Positions 1 to 8,507 are shown, counted from the first letter of the stretch. The stretch is DNA of 44,277 nt from Candidatus Woesearchaeota archaeon (GCA_018303125.1 JAGVYS010000006.1:1-44277); one strand, 5' to 3'. The notes: generated by a model not told the origin, from the sequence alone. Numbers and translations are program-made.

Positions 1-21
1 CAGAGTAGTCCGAAGACAAAT

Positions 22-96
22 GGTCCTGTAGCTCAGCTTGGACAGAGCGACTGCCTTCTAAGCAGTAGGTCCGGGGTTCAAATCCTCGCAGGGCCG
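22..96 (+). tRNA. tRNA-Arg (anticodon UCU)
   Basis: A full cloverleaf can be drawn. The acceptor pairs GGTCCTG with CAGGGCC plus a discriminator G. The D stem is GCTC/GAGC and the anticodon stem ACTGC/GCAGT encloses CTTCTAA, so the anticodon is TCT at 57-59. The T stem CGGGG/CCTCG holds the TTCAAAT loop with one G-U pair. It reads AGA (and AGG by wobble), the codons this genome favours for arginine. The CCA end is not encoded and no intron is seen. Confidence 0.95.
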
Positions 97-124
97 TTTA
101 TCGCAGAAAGTAGCACTCAAAAAT

Positions 125-1216
125 TTACGGCAGCCATGTCTTTGGATTGCCTATCTTCTCAGGCAAGTATTTGTCAACAACATAGTTGAGGCCCCATTTT
201 GCAAGAGCCTGCTGCTCTGCCCTTACCTTCATGTCTGCCATCTGCTTCATGGCTTTCTGCCACTCCTTATGGTGCTGTATGAATGGGTCGTTTTTCACTG
301 CATCCTTAATCCTCTTAATGTCCACTTCCTTAAGCGGATGCGTCGGCAGCTTGTAATCTATGATGTCCTGTGGCGTTATGCCAATGAACTGAGCATTTGG
401 AACGCAGAAAAACTCGTTGATGTGAGCAGCATTTCCCGAGCCTACCTTCAATGTCCTGTATATGTTGGCAAATCCGTATGGGTCCCCATCAGTAAACACA
501 TAAACAGGAAGTTTCATGTTATCCGAGAGTCTCCTGATGAATCTTCTGCATGCTCTTGTCGGGACTCCGCCAAGGCTTATAAGTATGCAGTCTGCCTTCT
601 TCCAGTAATTGTGCTTCAGCAGCCTCTGGAACATACCTGCAGTCTCTATAGCCAGGATGAATTTTGCCTTTGTCTCGAATTTCAGGCCTTCAACTGAACT
701 TGGAATTGAGTATGCCCCTGAACCGAATTTAGTGCAATCAATGCTTATTTCCTTTCCTGTCTCCGGGTCCTTATCAATCACAACTAGCCTGCCTGCTATG
801 TCTCCGCCTTTCTCCTCTGGAATAAAGCCAAGCTGCTCCCTGTTAACCATCATCATTGCCTCTACATCATCCATGATCATGTCTGATTCTGGCTGTGAAA
901 GGAATCTTGCCTCATCCCAATTCTTGCTAACATAGTATGCTTCCCTCTTTGTTGCTATGTCATCTGACTCGACAAGCTCCTTGGAGAGGGCCATCATATG
1001 CAGAGTTTGTGCAAATGTTTTTACCGAAGAGACTGTAAGAGTCCTTTCCTTCTTCTTTCCAGTAAGCTCAAAATATCCGTCCTTGGAGTCATATTTTACA
1101 TTTGAAAGTGCACGAAGAGGCATGTTTACCTTGGGCTGCTTCTTCTTAATGATTGAAGTGTATATAGAGCCAGCTATTCCTTTTATGCCCTCAACAACCG
1201 GATTTTTTCCTGTCAT
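125..1216 (-). CDS. top6A: DNA topoisomerase VI subunit A
   Basis: This is the DNA-cleaving subunit of the type IIB topoisomerase, related to Spo11. The winged-helix/CAP domain carries the catalytic tyrosine in REAYYVSK (Tyr94/95). The TOPRIM domain supplies metal ligands: Glu192 in AIETAGMF and the DxD pair Asp244/Asp246 in FTDGDPYG. At 363 residues the length is normal. The start overlaps the end of top6B by 4 bases (ATGA), which implies translational coupling and equal subunit supply. It is the last gene of the rio1-pno1-top6B-top6A series. Confidence 0.96.
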   Translation of the reverse strand: MTGKNPVVEGIKGIAGSIYTSIIKKKQPKVNMPLRALSNVKYDSKDGYFELTGKKKERTLTVSSVKTFAQTLHMMALSKELVESDDIATKREAYYVSKNWDEARFLSQPESDMIMDDVEAMMMVNREQLGFIPEEKGGDIAGRLVVIDKDPETGKEISIDCTKFGSGAYSIPSSVEGLKFETKAKFILAIETAGMFQRLLKHNYWKKADCILISLGGVPTRACRRFIRRLSDNMKLPVYVFTDGDPYGFANIYRTLKVGSGNAAHINEFFCVPNAQFIGITPQDIIDYKLPTHPLKEVDIKRIKDAVKNDPFIQHHKEWQKAMKQMADMKVRAEQQALAKWGLNYVVDKYLPEKIGNPKTWLP

Positions 1217-2853
1217 TCATCGTCCTCGCTTTTGTCTTCCTTGCCTATTGCTGCAAATTCTGGGTCAAATTCCTCATTAGTTGCCTCTATTTTTTCCAAT
1301 GTGCCGCGGTGCGTTTCCAGTATTTCAACAAGGCTTTCCTTTGTTGATTCCTCATCTATGCTGCCGAGTATCTCCTTTAGCGATTCCACAATATGCGGCA
1401 TGTATATCTGGATGTAATCCCTTTTCTTTGATTCAGATAGTATACGCCTCTTTTTGCCGACATATGAAAGGAGCTTCCTGCCTATGTCCTGCAAGACAAG
1501 CTTTATTTCCTTTATTATCTCAGGATAATGGGCTATGGCTTCCTTGCTTTCTGATGTAAAAGGCACCCAGACAGAAGAAATGCTTATCACAACAGTGACA
1601 GGGCCTGCTGGTAGCCCACCCTTGCTCTGGTTAAGGCCATAATTTCTCCATGTCATTGAAGTTAGGGCTTTTGTTGCCGCACATGCTCCCTGCTGGTAAA
1701 GCAAAGGAACTCTGTTTGCATACCTCATCAGCCTAATTGGCTCTTCTGCTGGCTGTTCCCCGCCATATGCCAAGCCTGCCTCAATAACAAAAGGATTGCC
1801 CCTGTACACAGAAGGAGGCCTGGCTGTTGCTGCATAAAATTCTGCATTTATTTCCTTGCGCAATCCCTTTTCAAGAAGCTCTGCACCTATAGGAGAGATG
1901 CAATCGGATGGAGGCACTATGATCTTTGTATTCTTTATTCCTTCCACAAGCTTTTCAACAAGCTCCCTGCTCATGTCGGATGGCTTTGTTGATGTGAGAA
2001 GAGAAGCATTCTGGCATATCTCTTTGGCTGTTCCAGGGCCGACCCTTGAGAATTCTGTCATTAAGAATGACTGCAATGTCTTTGATTCGGTGGATTTCAG
2101 CATTCTCTGCAGAACTCCAAGCTCAACACCATATGGGTGCGGCTTTATCTCGACCGGTTTCTTAGGCATTTCCTCGGAGGCACGGGCAAACACAAGCTGC
2201 TCTGCCTTTGGATTGGTGTATACAATGGAAGCATGCGGGTTAGTTATGGCAGTTTCCTTGAGGTATTCATCTACGCTCTGGCTGCCCTGCTGATATGTTC
2301 CTTCCAGCTCGAGTTCTATCTTTGTGCCATGATCTTTGGCCCAATCAACTGTTTCCTCCTTGACAATCTCAGGCAGGTTTTTCTGCGTGTCTATGTGCAA
2401 CTCATAATAATGTGCAGGAGCCGATGGCTCAATCTTTGATGTGATCTTAGCAGGCTTGCCTGTTGTCAGCTGGGCATACATTACAGCAGCAGAGATACCT
2501 ATACCTTGCTGCCCCCTTGTCTGCGCCATCTTGAAGAACTTGCTGCCGTAAAGAAGCTTAGCGAATATTTTAGGTATTTGCTGCTTGATTATGCCTGGGC
2601 CGTTATCCTCTACTATTATCCTGTACCTATCATTCCCCAAATCGATTATGTCAATAGTTATTTCCGGCAGGATATCTGATTCCTCGCATGCATCAAGGCT
2701 GTTATCAACTGCTTCCTTTATTGTTGTCATGAGTGACTTGCGCTTGTTGTCAAACCCCAAAAGATGCCTATTCCTGGAGAAAAATTCAGCAACGCCTATG
2801 TCCTGCTGCTTCTTTGCCAGTTCGTGGGCTGTTGCCAATTCAGAAGCCTCCAT
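1213..2853 (-). CDS. top6B: DNA topoisomerase VI subunit B
   Basis: This is the ATPase subunit that gates strand passage in topoisomerase VI. The N-terminal GHKL fold shows the Bergerat motifs KEAVDNSLDA (Glu47, Asn51), EDNGPGI (about 82-88) and GQQGIGIS (about 114-121). The middle has the H2TH-like segment, and the C-terminal half is the transducer domain with the conserved KGGLP loop that contacts ATP. The tail after about residue 520 is acidic. At 546 residues it is full length. Its start lies 14 bases inside pno1 and its end overlaps top6A. Confidence 0.96.
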   Translation of the reverse strand: MEASELATAHELAKKQQDIGVAEFFSRNRHLLGFDNKRKSLMTTIKEAVDNSLDACEESDILPEITIDIIDLGNDRYRIIVEDNGPGIIKQQIPKIFAKLLYGSKFFKMAQTRGQQGIGISAAVMYAQLTTGKPAKITSKIEPSAPAHYYELHIDTQKNLPEIVKEETVDWAKDHGTKIELELEGTYQQGSQSVDEYLKETAITNPHASIVYTNPKAEQLVFARASEEMPKKPVEIKPHPYGVELGVLQRMLKSTESKTLQSFLMTEFSRVGPGTAKEICQNASLLTSTKPSDMSRELVEKLVEGIKNTKIIVPPSDCISPIGAELLEKGLRKEINAEFYAATARPPSVYRGNPFVIEAGLAYGGEQPAEEPIRLMRYANRVPLLYQQGACAATKALTSMTWRNYGLNQSKGGLPAGPVTVVISISSVWVPFTSESKEAIAHYPEIIKEIKLVLQDIGRKLLSYVGKKRRILSESKKRDYIQIYMPHIVESLKEILGSIDEESTKESLVEILETHRGTLEKIEATNEEFDPEFAAIGKEDKSEDDE

Positions 2854-3379
2854 GTGGATTATTTATATGCCTTCTCCTTTTTTCAAGCCACTTGTAAACA
2901 GTTGCATGTGTGCTGCCTGATATGAGCATCTCTATTGCCTTGCGAGCTATCTGCGAGTTTTCTGTCTGACCTATTATTGAGATGGTCTTTCCGTATACTG
3001 AAACATAGCATTCTGTGAGTTCCTCAATTATTTTCCTTGTCTTTCCTTCGCTGCCTATTACCCTACCCTTAAGCCTTAGCTGGGCGTCCTTTGACTTTGA
3101 TGTATCTGAGAGTGTTATTGCCTCAAATGTGTAGTCGAGCTTCAGGAGCATGGCTGCTATTTCAGGGTTAAACCCCCTGCCTATGGCTGATATGACTTCT
3201 TTGGCAGTGTATATGCCAAGCCCATCCATGCCTCTGATAATTATATCTCCTTCTTTGGAATCTATTGACAAGGTAGTATTGGTTGTTTTTTCAATCTCTT
3301 TCCTTGTTTCTCCCTGCTTGCCTATAACTACCGCTATCCTTTCCTTCGGCACCTTGAGCTCGTATTGGAGTTCGTCCAT
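2840..3379 (-). CDS. pno1: Archaeal Pno1/Dim2-type KH-domain protein
   Basis: This is a 179-residue protein with two KH folds. The first has the loop GKQG at 20-23 (KERIAVVIGKQGETRK), the second GSEG at 109-112 (GRVIGSEGKTRKIIEE). Members of this family bind the 3' region of pre-16S rRNA in small-subunit maturation and are widely encoded next to the RIO1 kinase in archaea, as here. The gene begins 25 bases after rio1 ends and overlaps top6B by 14 bases. The family call is firm. The ribosome role is taken from homologues. Confidence 0.9.
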   Translation of the reverse strand: MDELQYELKVPKERIAVVIGKQGETRKEIEKTTNTTLSIDSKEGDIIIRGMDGLGIYTAKEVISAIGRGFNPEIAAMLLKLDYTFEAITLSDTSKSKDAQLRLKGRVIGSEGKTRKIIEELTECYVSVYGKTISIIGQTENSQIARKAIEMLISGSTHATVYKWLEKRRRHINNPHGGF

Positions 3380-3404
3380 GATTTCACAGAAAAATACATG
3401 ATTT

Positions 3405-4112
3405 TTATAACTTGTGATAGGCTAATATTTTCTTCCTTGTTTCTTCCCTGTCTTCCTTAACGCCTAGCTTGGCGAAGAAATCACTGCAGTTCTTTATATC
3501 CCTAACAAGGTATTCTGCTGCCATCTGTGCTTCCAATGATATTCCTTGTGAAAAATCTATGAATACCGGCTCCTCATTATTATTAAGGATGTTAAACTGG
3601 GAAAGGTCACCGTGAACAATGCCTGCCTTGTATAATTGCCCCATTCCAATAATTACCTTGTCAAAAAACCGTTTAGGGTTTTCTGGTATGCTATCCTTAA
3701 GCTTTGGTGCCGGGCTTACGTCACCAATGTGTTCCATAACCAGAACGTTGTTCTGGAAGGTTATCGGCAATGGCACTCTAACGCCTGCCTCCCTTGCCTT
3801 AAGGAGGTTCCTGTACTCCCTTTGGACCCAAGCAAAGATTGTTTTCCTTCTTTTGCCCTTGAGGAAGCAATATCTTGTGTCTTGTTTTAGGTAATCGTAC
3901 ATTCGGTTGAAGTCGCATGTCTCAAGCCTGTAAATCTTCACTATTACCTTGCCTGATGATTTTTTGGCAGTGAAAACATTTGACTCCTTGCCTATTGCCA
4001 CGGGTGATTCTAGGCCTAAAAAATGGCCCTCAGAGATGAGCTTGAATATTGTCCTGTTTGTGAAATTATCAAACACAGAATGCATTGTTTTGAATTTTTC
4101 CCTGCCGGACAT
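3405..4112 (-). CDS. rio1: RIO1-family serine kinase/ATPase
   Basis: This atypical kinase acts in late 40S/30S maturation. Visible elements are the glycine-poor loop IGKESNVFTA (40-49), the ATP-anchoring lysine in VIVKIYR (Lys59), the RIO1 flexible-loop region QDTRYCFLKG, the catalytic loop HGDLSQFN (Asp169, Asn174) and the metal-binding IDFSQG (Asp186). At 235 residues it has a RIO1-like core without the long N-terminal winged helix of RIO2. The ATG is about 26 bases downstream of a TATA box, which supports this start and a nearly leaderless mRNA. Confidence 0.93.
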   Translation of the reverse strand: MSGREKFKTMHSVFDNFTNRTIFKLISEGHFLGLESPVAIGKESNVFTAKKSSGKVIVKIYRLETCDFNRMYDYLKQDTRYCFLKGKRRKTIFAWVQREYRNLLKAREAGVRVPLPITFQNNVLVMEHIGDVSPAPKLKDSIPENPKRFFDKVIIGMGQLYKAGIVHGDLSQFNILNNNEEPVFIDFSQGISLEAQMAAEYLVRDIKNCSDFFAKLGVKEDREETRKKILAYHKL

Positions 4113-4133
4113 GAACTAAGATTGGCATTTGCG

Positions 4134-4142
4134 TTTATAAAT
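4134..4142 (-). promoter_or_regulatory. TATA box for the rio1-pno1-top6B-top6A operon
   Basis: Read on the minus strand the sequence is ATTTATAAA, centred about 26 bases before the rio1 ATG. This is the normal archaeal spacing for transcription starting at or next to the start codon. Confidence 0.65.
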
Positions 4143-4190
4143 GTAGCATAAGTTGGATTAACTACTCTAAAATAGTTATAAAATAGAAAC

Positions 4191-4199
4191 ATTTATATA
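4191..4199 (+). promoter_or_regulatory. TATA box in the rio1-dnaG intergenic region
   Basis: ATTTATATA follows an A-rich, BRE-like GAAAC. Just upstream is the inverted repeat TAACTA/TAGTTA (about 4159-4180), a possible operator. Transcription would begin near 4220, more than 400 bases before dnaG. It would therefore make either a long dnaG leader or a separate small RNA. The first transcribed bases would contain a stable hairpin, CCCTAG...AGGC...GCCT...CTAGGG (about 4234-4266). Confidence 0.45.
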
Positions 4200-4430
4200 G
4201 ATGCATACTACTCTGGAGTAATCACCTCTTTTTCCCTAGCTAGGCTTCAAACGAGGCCTTTCTAGGGTTTTATGCTCAATTATCGATGAAAGTTGATTTA
4301 TCTAAATTCTTGCTTACTGTGTTCTAAAAACCATGAATTTTTAGTGTATCTGCTATCAAAAGATATATTTTTATACTAAAGAACATTTCTGAATCGTTAG
4401 ATTTAAATTAAATGACCTAAGGCAATAATC

Positions 4431-4505
4431 ACGCCCGTCACGAGAGTACTCAATGGAGCTACGCTAAAAGCAGGCGATGAGCTTGGGAGTTAGTGCAACG
4501 GGCTT
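4431..4505 (+). ncRNA. Candidate structured RNA upstream of dnaG
   Basis: The roughly 75-base stretch folds as nested helices: GCCCGT (4433-4438) with ACGGGC (4498-4503), CAC with GTG, ACTC with GAGT, AGCT with AGCT, and CGC with GCG around an A-rich loop. A TATA-like ATTTAAATTA at about 4401-4410 lies 25-30 bases upstream. It is GC-richer than its flanks and has no reading frame. It is not a tRNA (no T-loop) and shows no RNase P, SRP or C/D-box signature I recognise. It could be an independent small RNA or part of the dnaG leader. Confidence 0.35.
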
Positions 4506-4517
4506 CAATTATATTAG

Positions 4518-4620
4518 GAAGAAAGTTGAGAATCTAATTTACATTCAATAACTCAATCATAAATCATAGATAGGCATAATAAATTGAGTTTCAACTTCTT
4601 TCTTAAAGCCTATAGGCTTA
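4518..4620 (+). promoter_or_regulatory. Inverted repeats in the dnaG leader
   Basis: AAGAAAGTTGA (about 4520) can pair with TCAACTTCTTTCTT (about 4590) with a small bulge. Inside it AACTCAAT pairs with ATTGAGTT, giving a long interrupted hairpin. It is followed by the perfect 14-base palindrome AAGCCTATAGGCTT (about 4605-4618), just before the dnaG ribosome-binding site GGAGGT (4631-4636). A TATA-like CATAATAAAT (about 4576) could start a short dnaG transcript beginning in the palindrome. A regulatory role is inferred from position only. Confidence 0.35.
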
Positions 4621-4642
4621 ATTTGAAAACGGAGGTATAACA

Positions 4643-5899
4643 ATGGGAAAAGTAAGTCCTGTTTCGGCTAAATATATAGTTCATGCATTTATCAACATAG
4701 AAGGGGTAGTGGACAGGCCTGACGTTATAGGGGCAATTTTTGGCCAGACTGAAGGGCTTTTAGGGGCTGACCTTGAACTAAGGGAACTCCAAAGAAGCGG
4801 AAGAATAGGAAGAATAGAGGTTCTTACAGAGACAAAAACAGGGAAAACATCAGGAAAGATACTGATACCTTCTTCCCTTGACAAAGCTGAAACCGCGATA
4901 ATTGCAGCTGCACTGGAAATAATAGAAAGAATTGGACCGTGCAATGCCAAAGTAAAAACAGAAATGATTGAGGATGTCAGGATAAGCAAGAGGAAATTTG
5001 TTGTTGACAGGGCAAAGGAACTGCTGAAAGACCTCATGGACAAGTCAATACCTGACAGTCAGGAGCTGGCTGATGAGGTTGCATATTCGGTAAGGGTAAT
5101 GGAGATAACAGAGTATGGAAGCGAGAGGCTGCCTGCTGGGCCTGCCATAGATGAATCAGATGACATCTTAGTTGTGGAAGGAAGGGCAGATGTTATTAAC
5201 TTGCTGAAATGCGGCTTCAAGAATGCCATAGCTATGAACGGCACAAACATGCCGGAAACCATAGCTGACCTAAGCAGAAAGAAGACTGTAACCTTGTTTG
5301 TTGATGGCGACAGGGGAGGTAGCCTTATAATCAAGGAAGTGACCGAAAGGGCTGAAATTGATTTTGTTGCAAAGGCCCCTGACGGTAAAGAGGTAGAAGA
5401 GATAACAAAGAAGGAGATACACAACGCGCTTAGGGCCAAGATTTCAGCCGAGCAGGCTAAATTTGAGTCCGGAAAGGATACTGCGAATAGGCAACAGCCA
5501 AAGCCTGTGCAAAGGATGCCTTCGCGTTTCAATCCTGCACTGCCACCGCCGAGGCCATTGCCTCCCAGAGCTCCGCCTTTCCAGCAAAAGCCCAGAAGTG
5601 ACATAAACGAGAGTGAAAAAGGAGTTTTGCTCGGCATGCTGGAGAATCTTGTTGGAACAAGAGGGGCACAGCTACTTGATGCCAAGCTGAACATACTAGG
5701 CAAGGTTCCAGTAACTGAGATAGAACCAACGCTAAAGAGCCTTGGGATGGGAGTTCATGCCATTGTATTTGATGGGATAATTGAAAGGAGCGTTATTACA
5801 ACTGCTGAAAAAGCTGATGTGAAATTCCTTGTAGGCATGGATTCAAAAGTAAACCCAAGGGAGACTAAAATCGGGATACTCACTGCAAACAAGGTTTGA
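4643..5899 (+). CDS. dnaG: Archaeal DnaG-like primase / exosome-associated protein
   Basis: This 418-residue archaeal DnaG is full length. The N-terminal domain (about 1-165) is the archaeal type. The TOPRIM domain has LVVEGRADV (Glu179) and LFVDGDRGG (Asp221, Asp223). A proline-rich linker (about 290-315) leads to the C-terminal domain. In archaea this protein primes in vitro and also binds the RNA exosome as an adaptor for poly(A)-rich RNA. The start is set by GGAGGT seven bases upstream. It stands alone, divergent from rio1 across the structured intergenic region. Confidence 0.94.
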   Translation: MGKVSPVSAKYIVHAFINIEGVVDRPDVIGAIFGQTEGLLGADLELRELQRSGRIGRIEVLTETKTGKTSGKILIPSSLDKAETAIIAAALEIIERIGPCNAKVKTEMIEDVRISKRKFVVDRAKELLKDLMDKSIPDSQELADEVAYSVRVMEITEYGSERLPAGPAIDESDDILVVEGRADVINLLKCGFKNAIAMNGTNMPETIADLSRKKTVTLFVDGDRGGSLIIKEVTERAEIDFVAKAPDGKEVEEITKKEIHNALRAKISAEQAKFESGKDTANRQQPKPVQRMPSRFNPALPPPRPLPPRAPPFQQKPRSDINESEKGVLLGMLENLVGTRGAQLLDAKLNILGKVPVTEIEPTLKSLGMGVHAIVFDGIIERSVITTAEKADVKFLVGMDSKVNPRETKIGILTANKV

Positions 5900-5957
5900 A
5901 CTCACTAAGCAGATTTTTTGTAAATCCCTGTGCGGAGATACATAAATCTCTCGAGGA

Positions 5958-7103
5958 TTAACACTCATTAACTAGGCAGAAGAGTTCTTCTATATTATCT
6001 GCTGAGAGTGCCCCGCCTTTTTTGTATTTGTTGTTAAATACAAATACAGGGGCTGTGTTTATATAGAACTCAGATGCTGTCCTCATATCCTTTTCTAGCA
6101 GTGATTCTGCTTCGTTATCCATGCAGTCATCGATATTTTCCTCGTTTATGCCGTAGCTGCTAAGGCACTCAGAAAAATCTGAATCCTGTATGCATGCTGA
6201 ATAAGCCATGAGCTTTGAGTAAGACTCTTCTCGTATGCAGATCTGTCTCATAGTCTCTTCATCTGGAGAGCCCCTGACATAGTATCTTGGAAAAGCAGTA
6301 ACTTTCTTTTTTCCTGCGAATTCTATAAGGCTCTCCCATGCCTGCATTGATGGCGCGGAGTTTAGGGTAAGGAAAATGTCTATCCTGCCGGGCATTTCCC
6401 TTGCATCTAGAAAATATGCCGAACCTGATGCTGATGGCTTCATAAGATAGCCATCATCTGATTTTTCAAACGCTGATTTTGTTGAGCTAAACCTTGAATC
6501 TGACTCAACCTCATTGCCCATAATATAAGCAGGCAAAGCTCCAATATCATAATCGGAAATAAGCTTCTTGCCTTCTTCAGAGTCCTTGTCTACTAACCTG
6601 AAAACTGCTCCAGGATATATCTGCTTTAGAGTGTTCTGCATCCTACCGGAATCACATAATTCACAGCCTGCGAAGTTCACTATCGTGACATTAACTTCTT
6701 TTGCCTCTACATATCCACATGATGCGTTAAGGCATGTGCCTACAAAGCCATCCTTCTGGCAGTCTAAGTCAGTTGCACATTCAGGAATTGGCTGATTTAG
6801 AATGGCCTCTTCGTTTTTGTCGTGCGGCAATAATACTAGCAAGAGTATAACTACAATTGCTATAGCTGAAATCCAGTAGAACTTTCTTAAATCATTTTTT
6901 GCAGGTGGTTCATGCACTGTTGATTTATCTTCCTTCTTCTCTTGCTCTTCTGTTATTTTTTCTTCCTTGACTTCCTCTTTTGCAATGCTCTCCTGAACCC
7001 TTGCCTTAGCTGCCTCATACTCTTCCTTTGTAATGATGCCTGAGCTAAAGCTTTCTTCTATGAACTTGGACTCCCTTCTGAGCTTTTCTATATCAGGATT
7101 CAT
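5958..7103 (-). CDS. Membrane-anchored thioredoxin-fold (DsbA-like) protein
   Basis: The 381-residue protein begins with a SHOCT-like helical hairpin (about 1-45, with SGIITKEEYE) and a charged linker. One membrane segment follows (about 75-93). The exterior part has a small cysteine-rich motif (C-x5-C...C-x4-C, about 109-129), then a thioredoxin-like domain with CELC at 147-150. A second, DsbA-like domain ends in TAPVFVFNNKYKKG and a C-terminal Cys. It probably makes or isomerises disulfides outside the membrane. The start overlaps the upstream parvulin fusion by 4 bases, so the two are likely made together. The exact redox direction is unknown. Confidence 0.7.
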   Translation of the reverse strand: MNPDIEKLRRESKFIEESFSSGIITKEEYEAAKARVQESIAKEEVKEEKITEEQEKKEDKSTVHEPPAKNDLRKFYWISAIAIVVILLLVLLPHDKNEEAILNQPIPECATDLDCQKDGFVGTCLNASCGYVEAKEVNVTIVNFAGCELCDSGRMQNTLKQIYPGAVFRLVDKDSEEGKKLISDYDIGALPAYIMGNEVESDSRFSSTKSAFEKSDDGYLMKPSASGSAYFLDAREMPGRIDIFLTLNSAPSMQAWESLIEFAGKKKVTAFPRYYVRGSPDEETMRQICIREESYSKLMAYSACIQDSDFSECLSSYGINEENIDDCMDNEAESLLEKDMRTASEFYINTAPVFVFNNKYKKGGALSADNIEELFCLVNEC

Positions 7104-8410
7104 ATTAATTCATCTAGAATCTTACTGAATTCTGTTATTTCAGACTCTTCGTTGAAAGCATCAAAGGCGTTTCCTGTCCTGGAATAGGAACATCCAAAGA
7201 CATAAGCAGGTACTGCCAACTTGGAGTCGTATTTCATTAGAACTGCAAATTCCTCGGCAGAGAGGGACTCTTCCTTGGCTATTGTTGCGAGGTCATCCCC
7301 TGTATCAAGCTCAATCTCTCTGACAACAACATCATATGAAGCCACTGCCTTCCTGAATGCCTGCTTTGCTTCACTGCACTTGCCGCAATTGGATGCCGTG
7401 TACATCCTTACTATCGGCTTGCCTGCCTCCTTGCACACTTCGTCACCTGTGCTGGCAAAATCATTCGCTTCTATTTGTGATGGCTGAGTTCCTTTTGTTA
7501 TGGTAGCCTTGCTCCTTAAAGATGAAATGTATACCTCTATTTCGCCTGATTGCTTCTGAGAGATTAATTCTTCCCTTATGGCATCTTTTACCTCGCTCAA
7601 TGGGATTATATTAGGGAGGCGCTTGATTATATGGTACCCGAAGCTCGTATTGACCGGCTTTGACAGCTCTCCTTCCTTAAGAGAAAATGCTGCATCCTCG
7701 AATTCCTTAATCATCGTTCCATTTGATATTATGCCAAGTTCTCCGTTGTTGTTCACTGCTGAATCATCCTTTGACCTCCTGACTGCGAGCTCTGCAAAAT
7801 CCTCCCCTTTATTAAGAAGTGAAAGCACTTCCATTGATTCATTCAGAGTATCTGAAAGTATATGCGCTACCCTCACCTGTCCTTCTCCTGCTGAAAATTC
7901 TTGGCTGTTGCCTGCATAAAATTCTGATATTTCGGATTCTGAAACTGTTATTTTTGAAAGAACTGTTGAATTGATAAGTTCAGTTATCATAAGCTGGTCT
8001 ATCACGTTTTTCTCTATTTCTTCAAGAGTTATATTTTGGCTTGCTATATAATCAGTGAATTCCTCAGTGGAAATAAATTGTGCCTTTATGGAATTTACAG
8101 CATCCGATACTTCCTCGCTGCTGGCAACCATGCCTGCCTTCTTTGCTTCCTGGATAAGCAGCTTCTGGTTTATAATCTGGTCAAGTACATCATTTTCAGA
8201 TATTATTTCCTTGTACGCTTCCGGAACCCTGGAATATGCATCCTTAAGCTCATCCATGGTAATAACTTCTCCATTGACGACAGCAGCCTGCTCCGCAGAT
8301 GCCTTGGGTGTGCTAGAAGACAGATAGTAAATTGCCCATATAAGAGCCACAACAAAAACTATTGAACCGATTATAATTGCCTTTTGCTTTCCGCTGTCTT
8401 TTTTTGCCAT
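7100..8410 (-). CDS. Membrane-anchored SurA/PrsA-like parvulin fused to a thioredoxin/glutaredoxin domain
   Basis: There are 436 residues. An N-terminal anchor (about 11-30) precedes a SurA-N-like chaperone region (about 40-165). A parvulin PPIase domain (about 175-266) has VRVAHIL at its start and GYHIIKRL at its end. A C-terminal thioredoxin-fold domain (about 330-436) has CGKC at 342-345 and the cis-Pro-like segment LAVPAYVFG. It is likely an exported foldase coupling proline isomerisation to thiol chemistry. Parvulin foldases of this type are typically bacterial, so transfer is plausible. The fusion with a redox domain is unusual. The next gene is another thioredoxin-fold protein. Confidence 0.82.
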   Translation of the reverse strand: MAKKDSGKQKAIIIGSIVFVVALIWAIYYLSSSTPKASAEQAAVVNGEVITMDELKDAYSRVPEAYKEIISENDVLDQIINQKLLIQEAKKAGMVASSEEVSDAVNSIKAQFISTEEFTDYIASQNITLEEIEKNVIDQLMITELINSTVLSKITVSESEISEFYAGNSQEFSAGEGQVRVAHILSDTLNESMEVLSLLNKGEDFAELAVRRSKDDSAVNNNGELGIISNGTMIKEFEDAAFSLKEGELSKPVNTSFGYHIIKRLPNIIPLSEVKDAIREELISQKQSGEIEVYISSLRSKATITKGTQPSQIEANDFASTGDEVCKEAGKPIVRMYTASNCGKCSEAKQAFRKAVASYDVVVREIELDTGDDLATIAKEESLSAEEFAVLMKYDSKLAVPAYVFGCSYSRTGNAFDAFNEESEITEFSKILDELI

Positions 8411-8498
8411 TATCCCTACCCCCTTACAGGCTCGTCTAAAACCCTGCTAGATTAATAAACTTTTCTATAATTGTACTACTTTAGAATGGTTTCTAAAA

Positions 8499-8507
8499 TT
8501 ATATATA
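8499..8507 (+). promoter_or_regulatory. TATA box that fixes the HerA-like gene start
   Basis: TTATATATA is centred about 28 bases before the ATG at 8531. Starts at 8471 (TTG) and 8486 (ATG) would lie upstream of this promoter's transcription start and are therefore unlikely. Confidence 0.65.

Noticed and set aside
4421-4450. CGCCCGTCAC (4432-4441) and CTGGAGTAATCACCTC (4213-4228) look like 16S rRNA 3'-end strings
   Set aside because: They occur in the wrong order, too far apart, and without surrounding 16S helices. Most likely chance similarity.
4431-4505. tRNA-sized folded element
   Set aside because: No T-loop, no D-arm and no anticodon arm of tRNA type, so it is kept only as an unknown RNA candidate.
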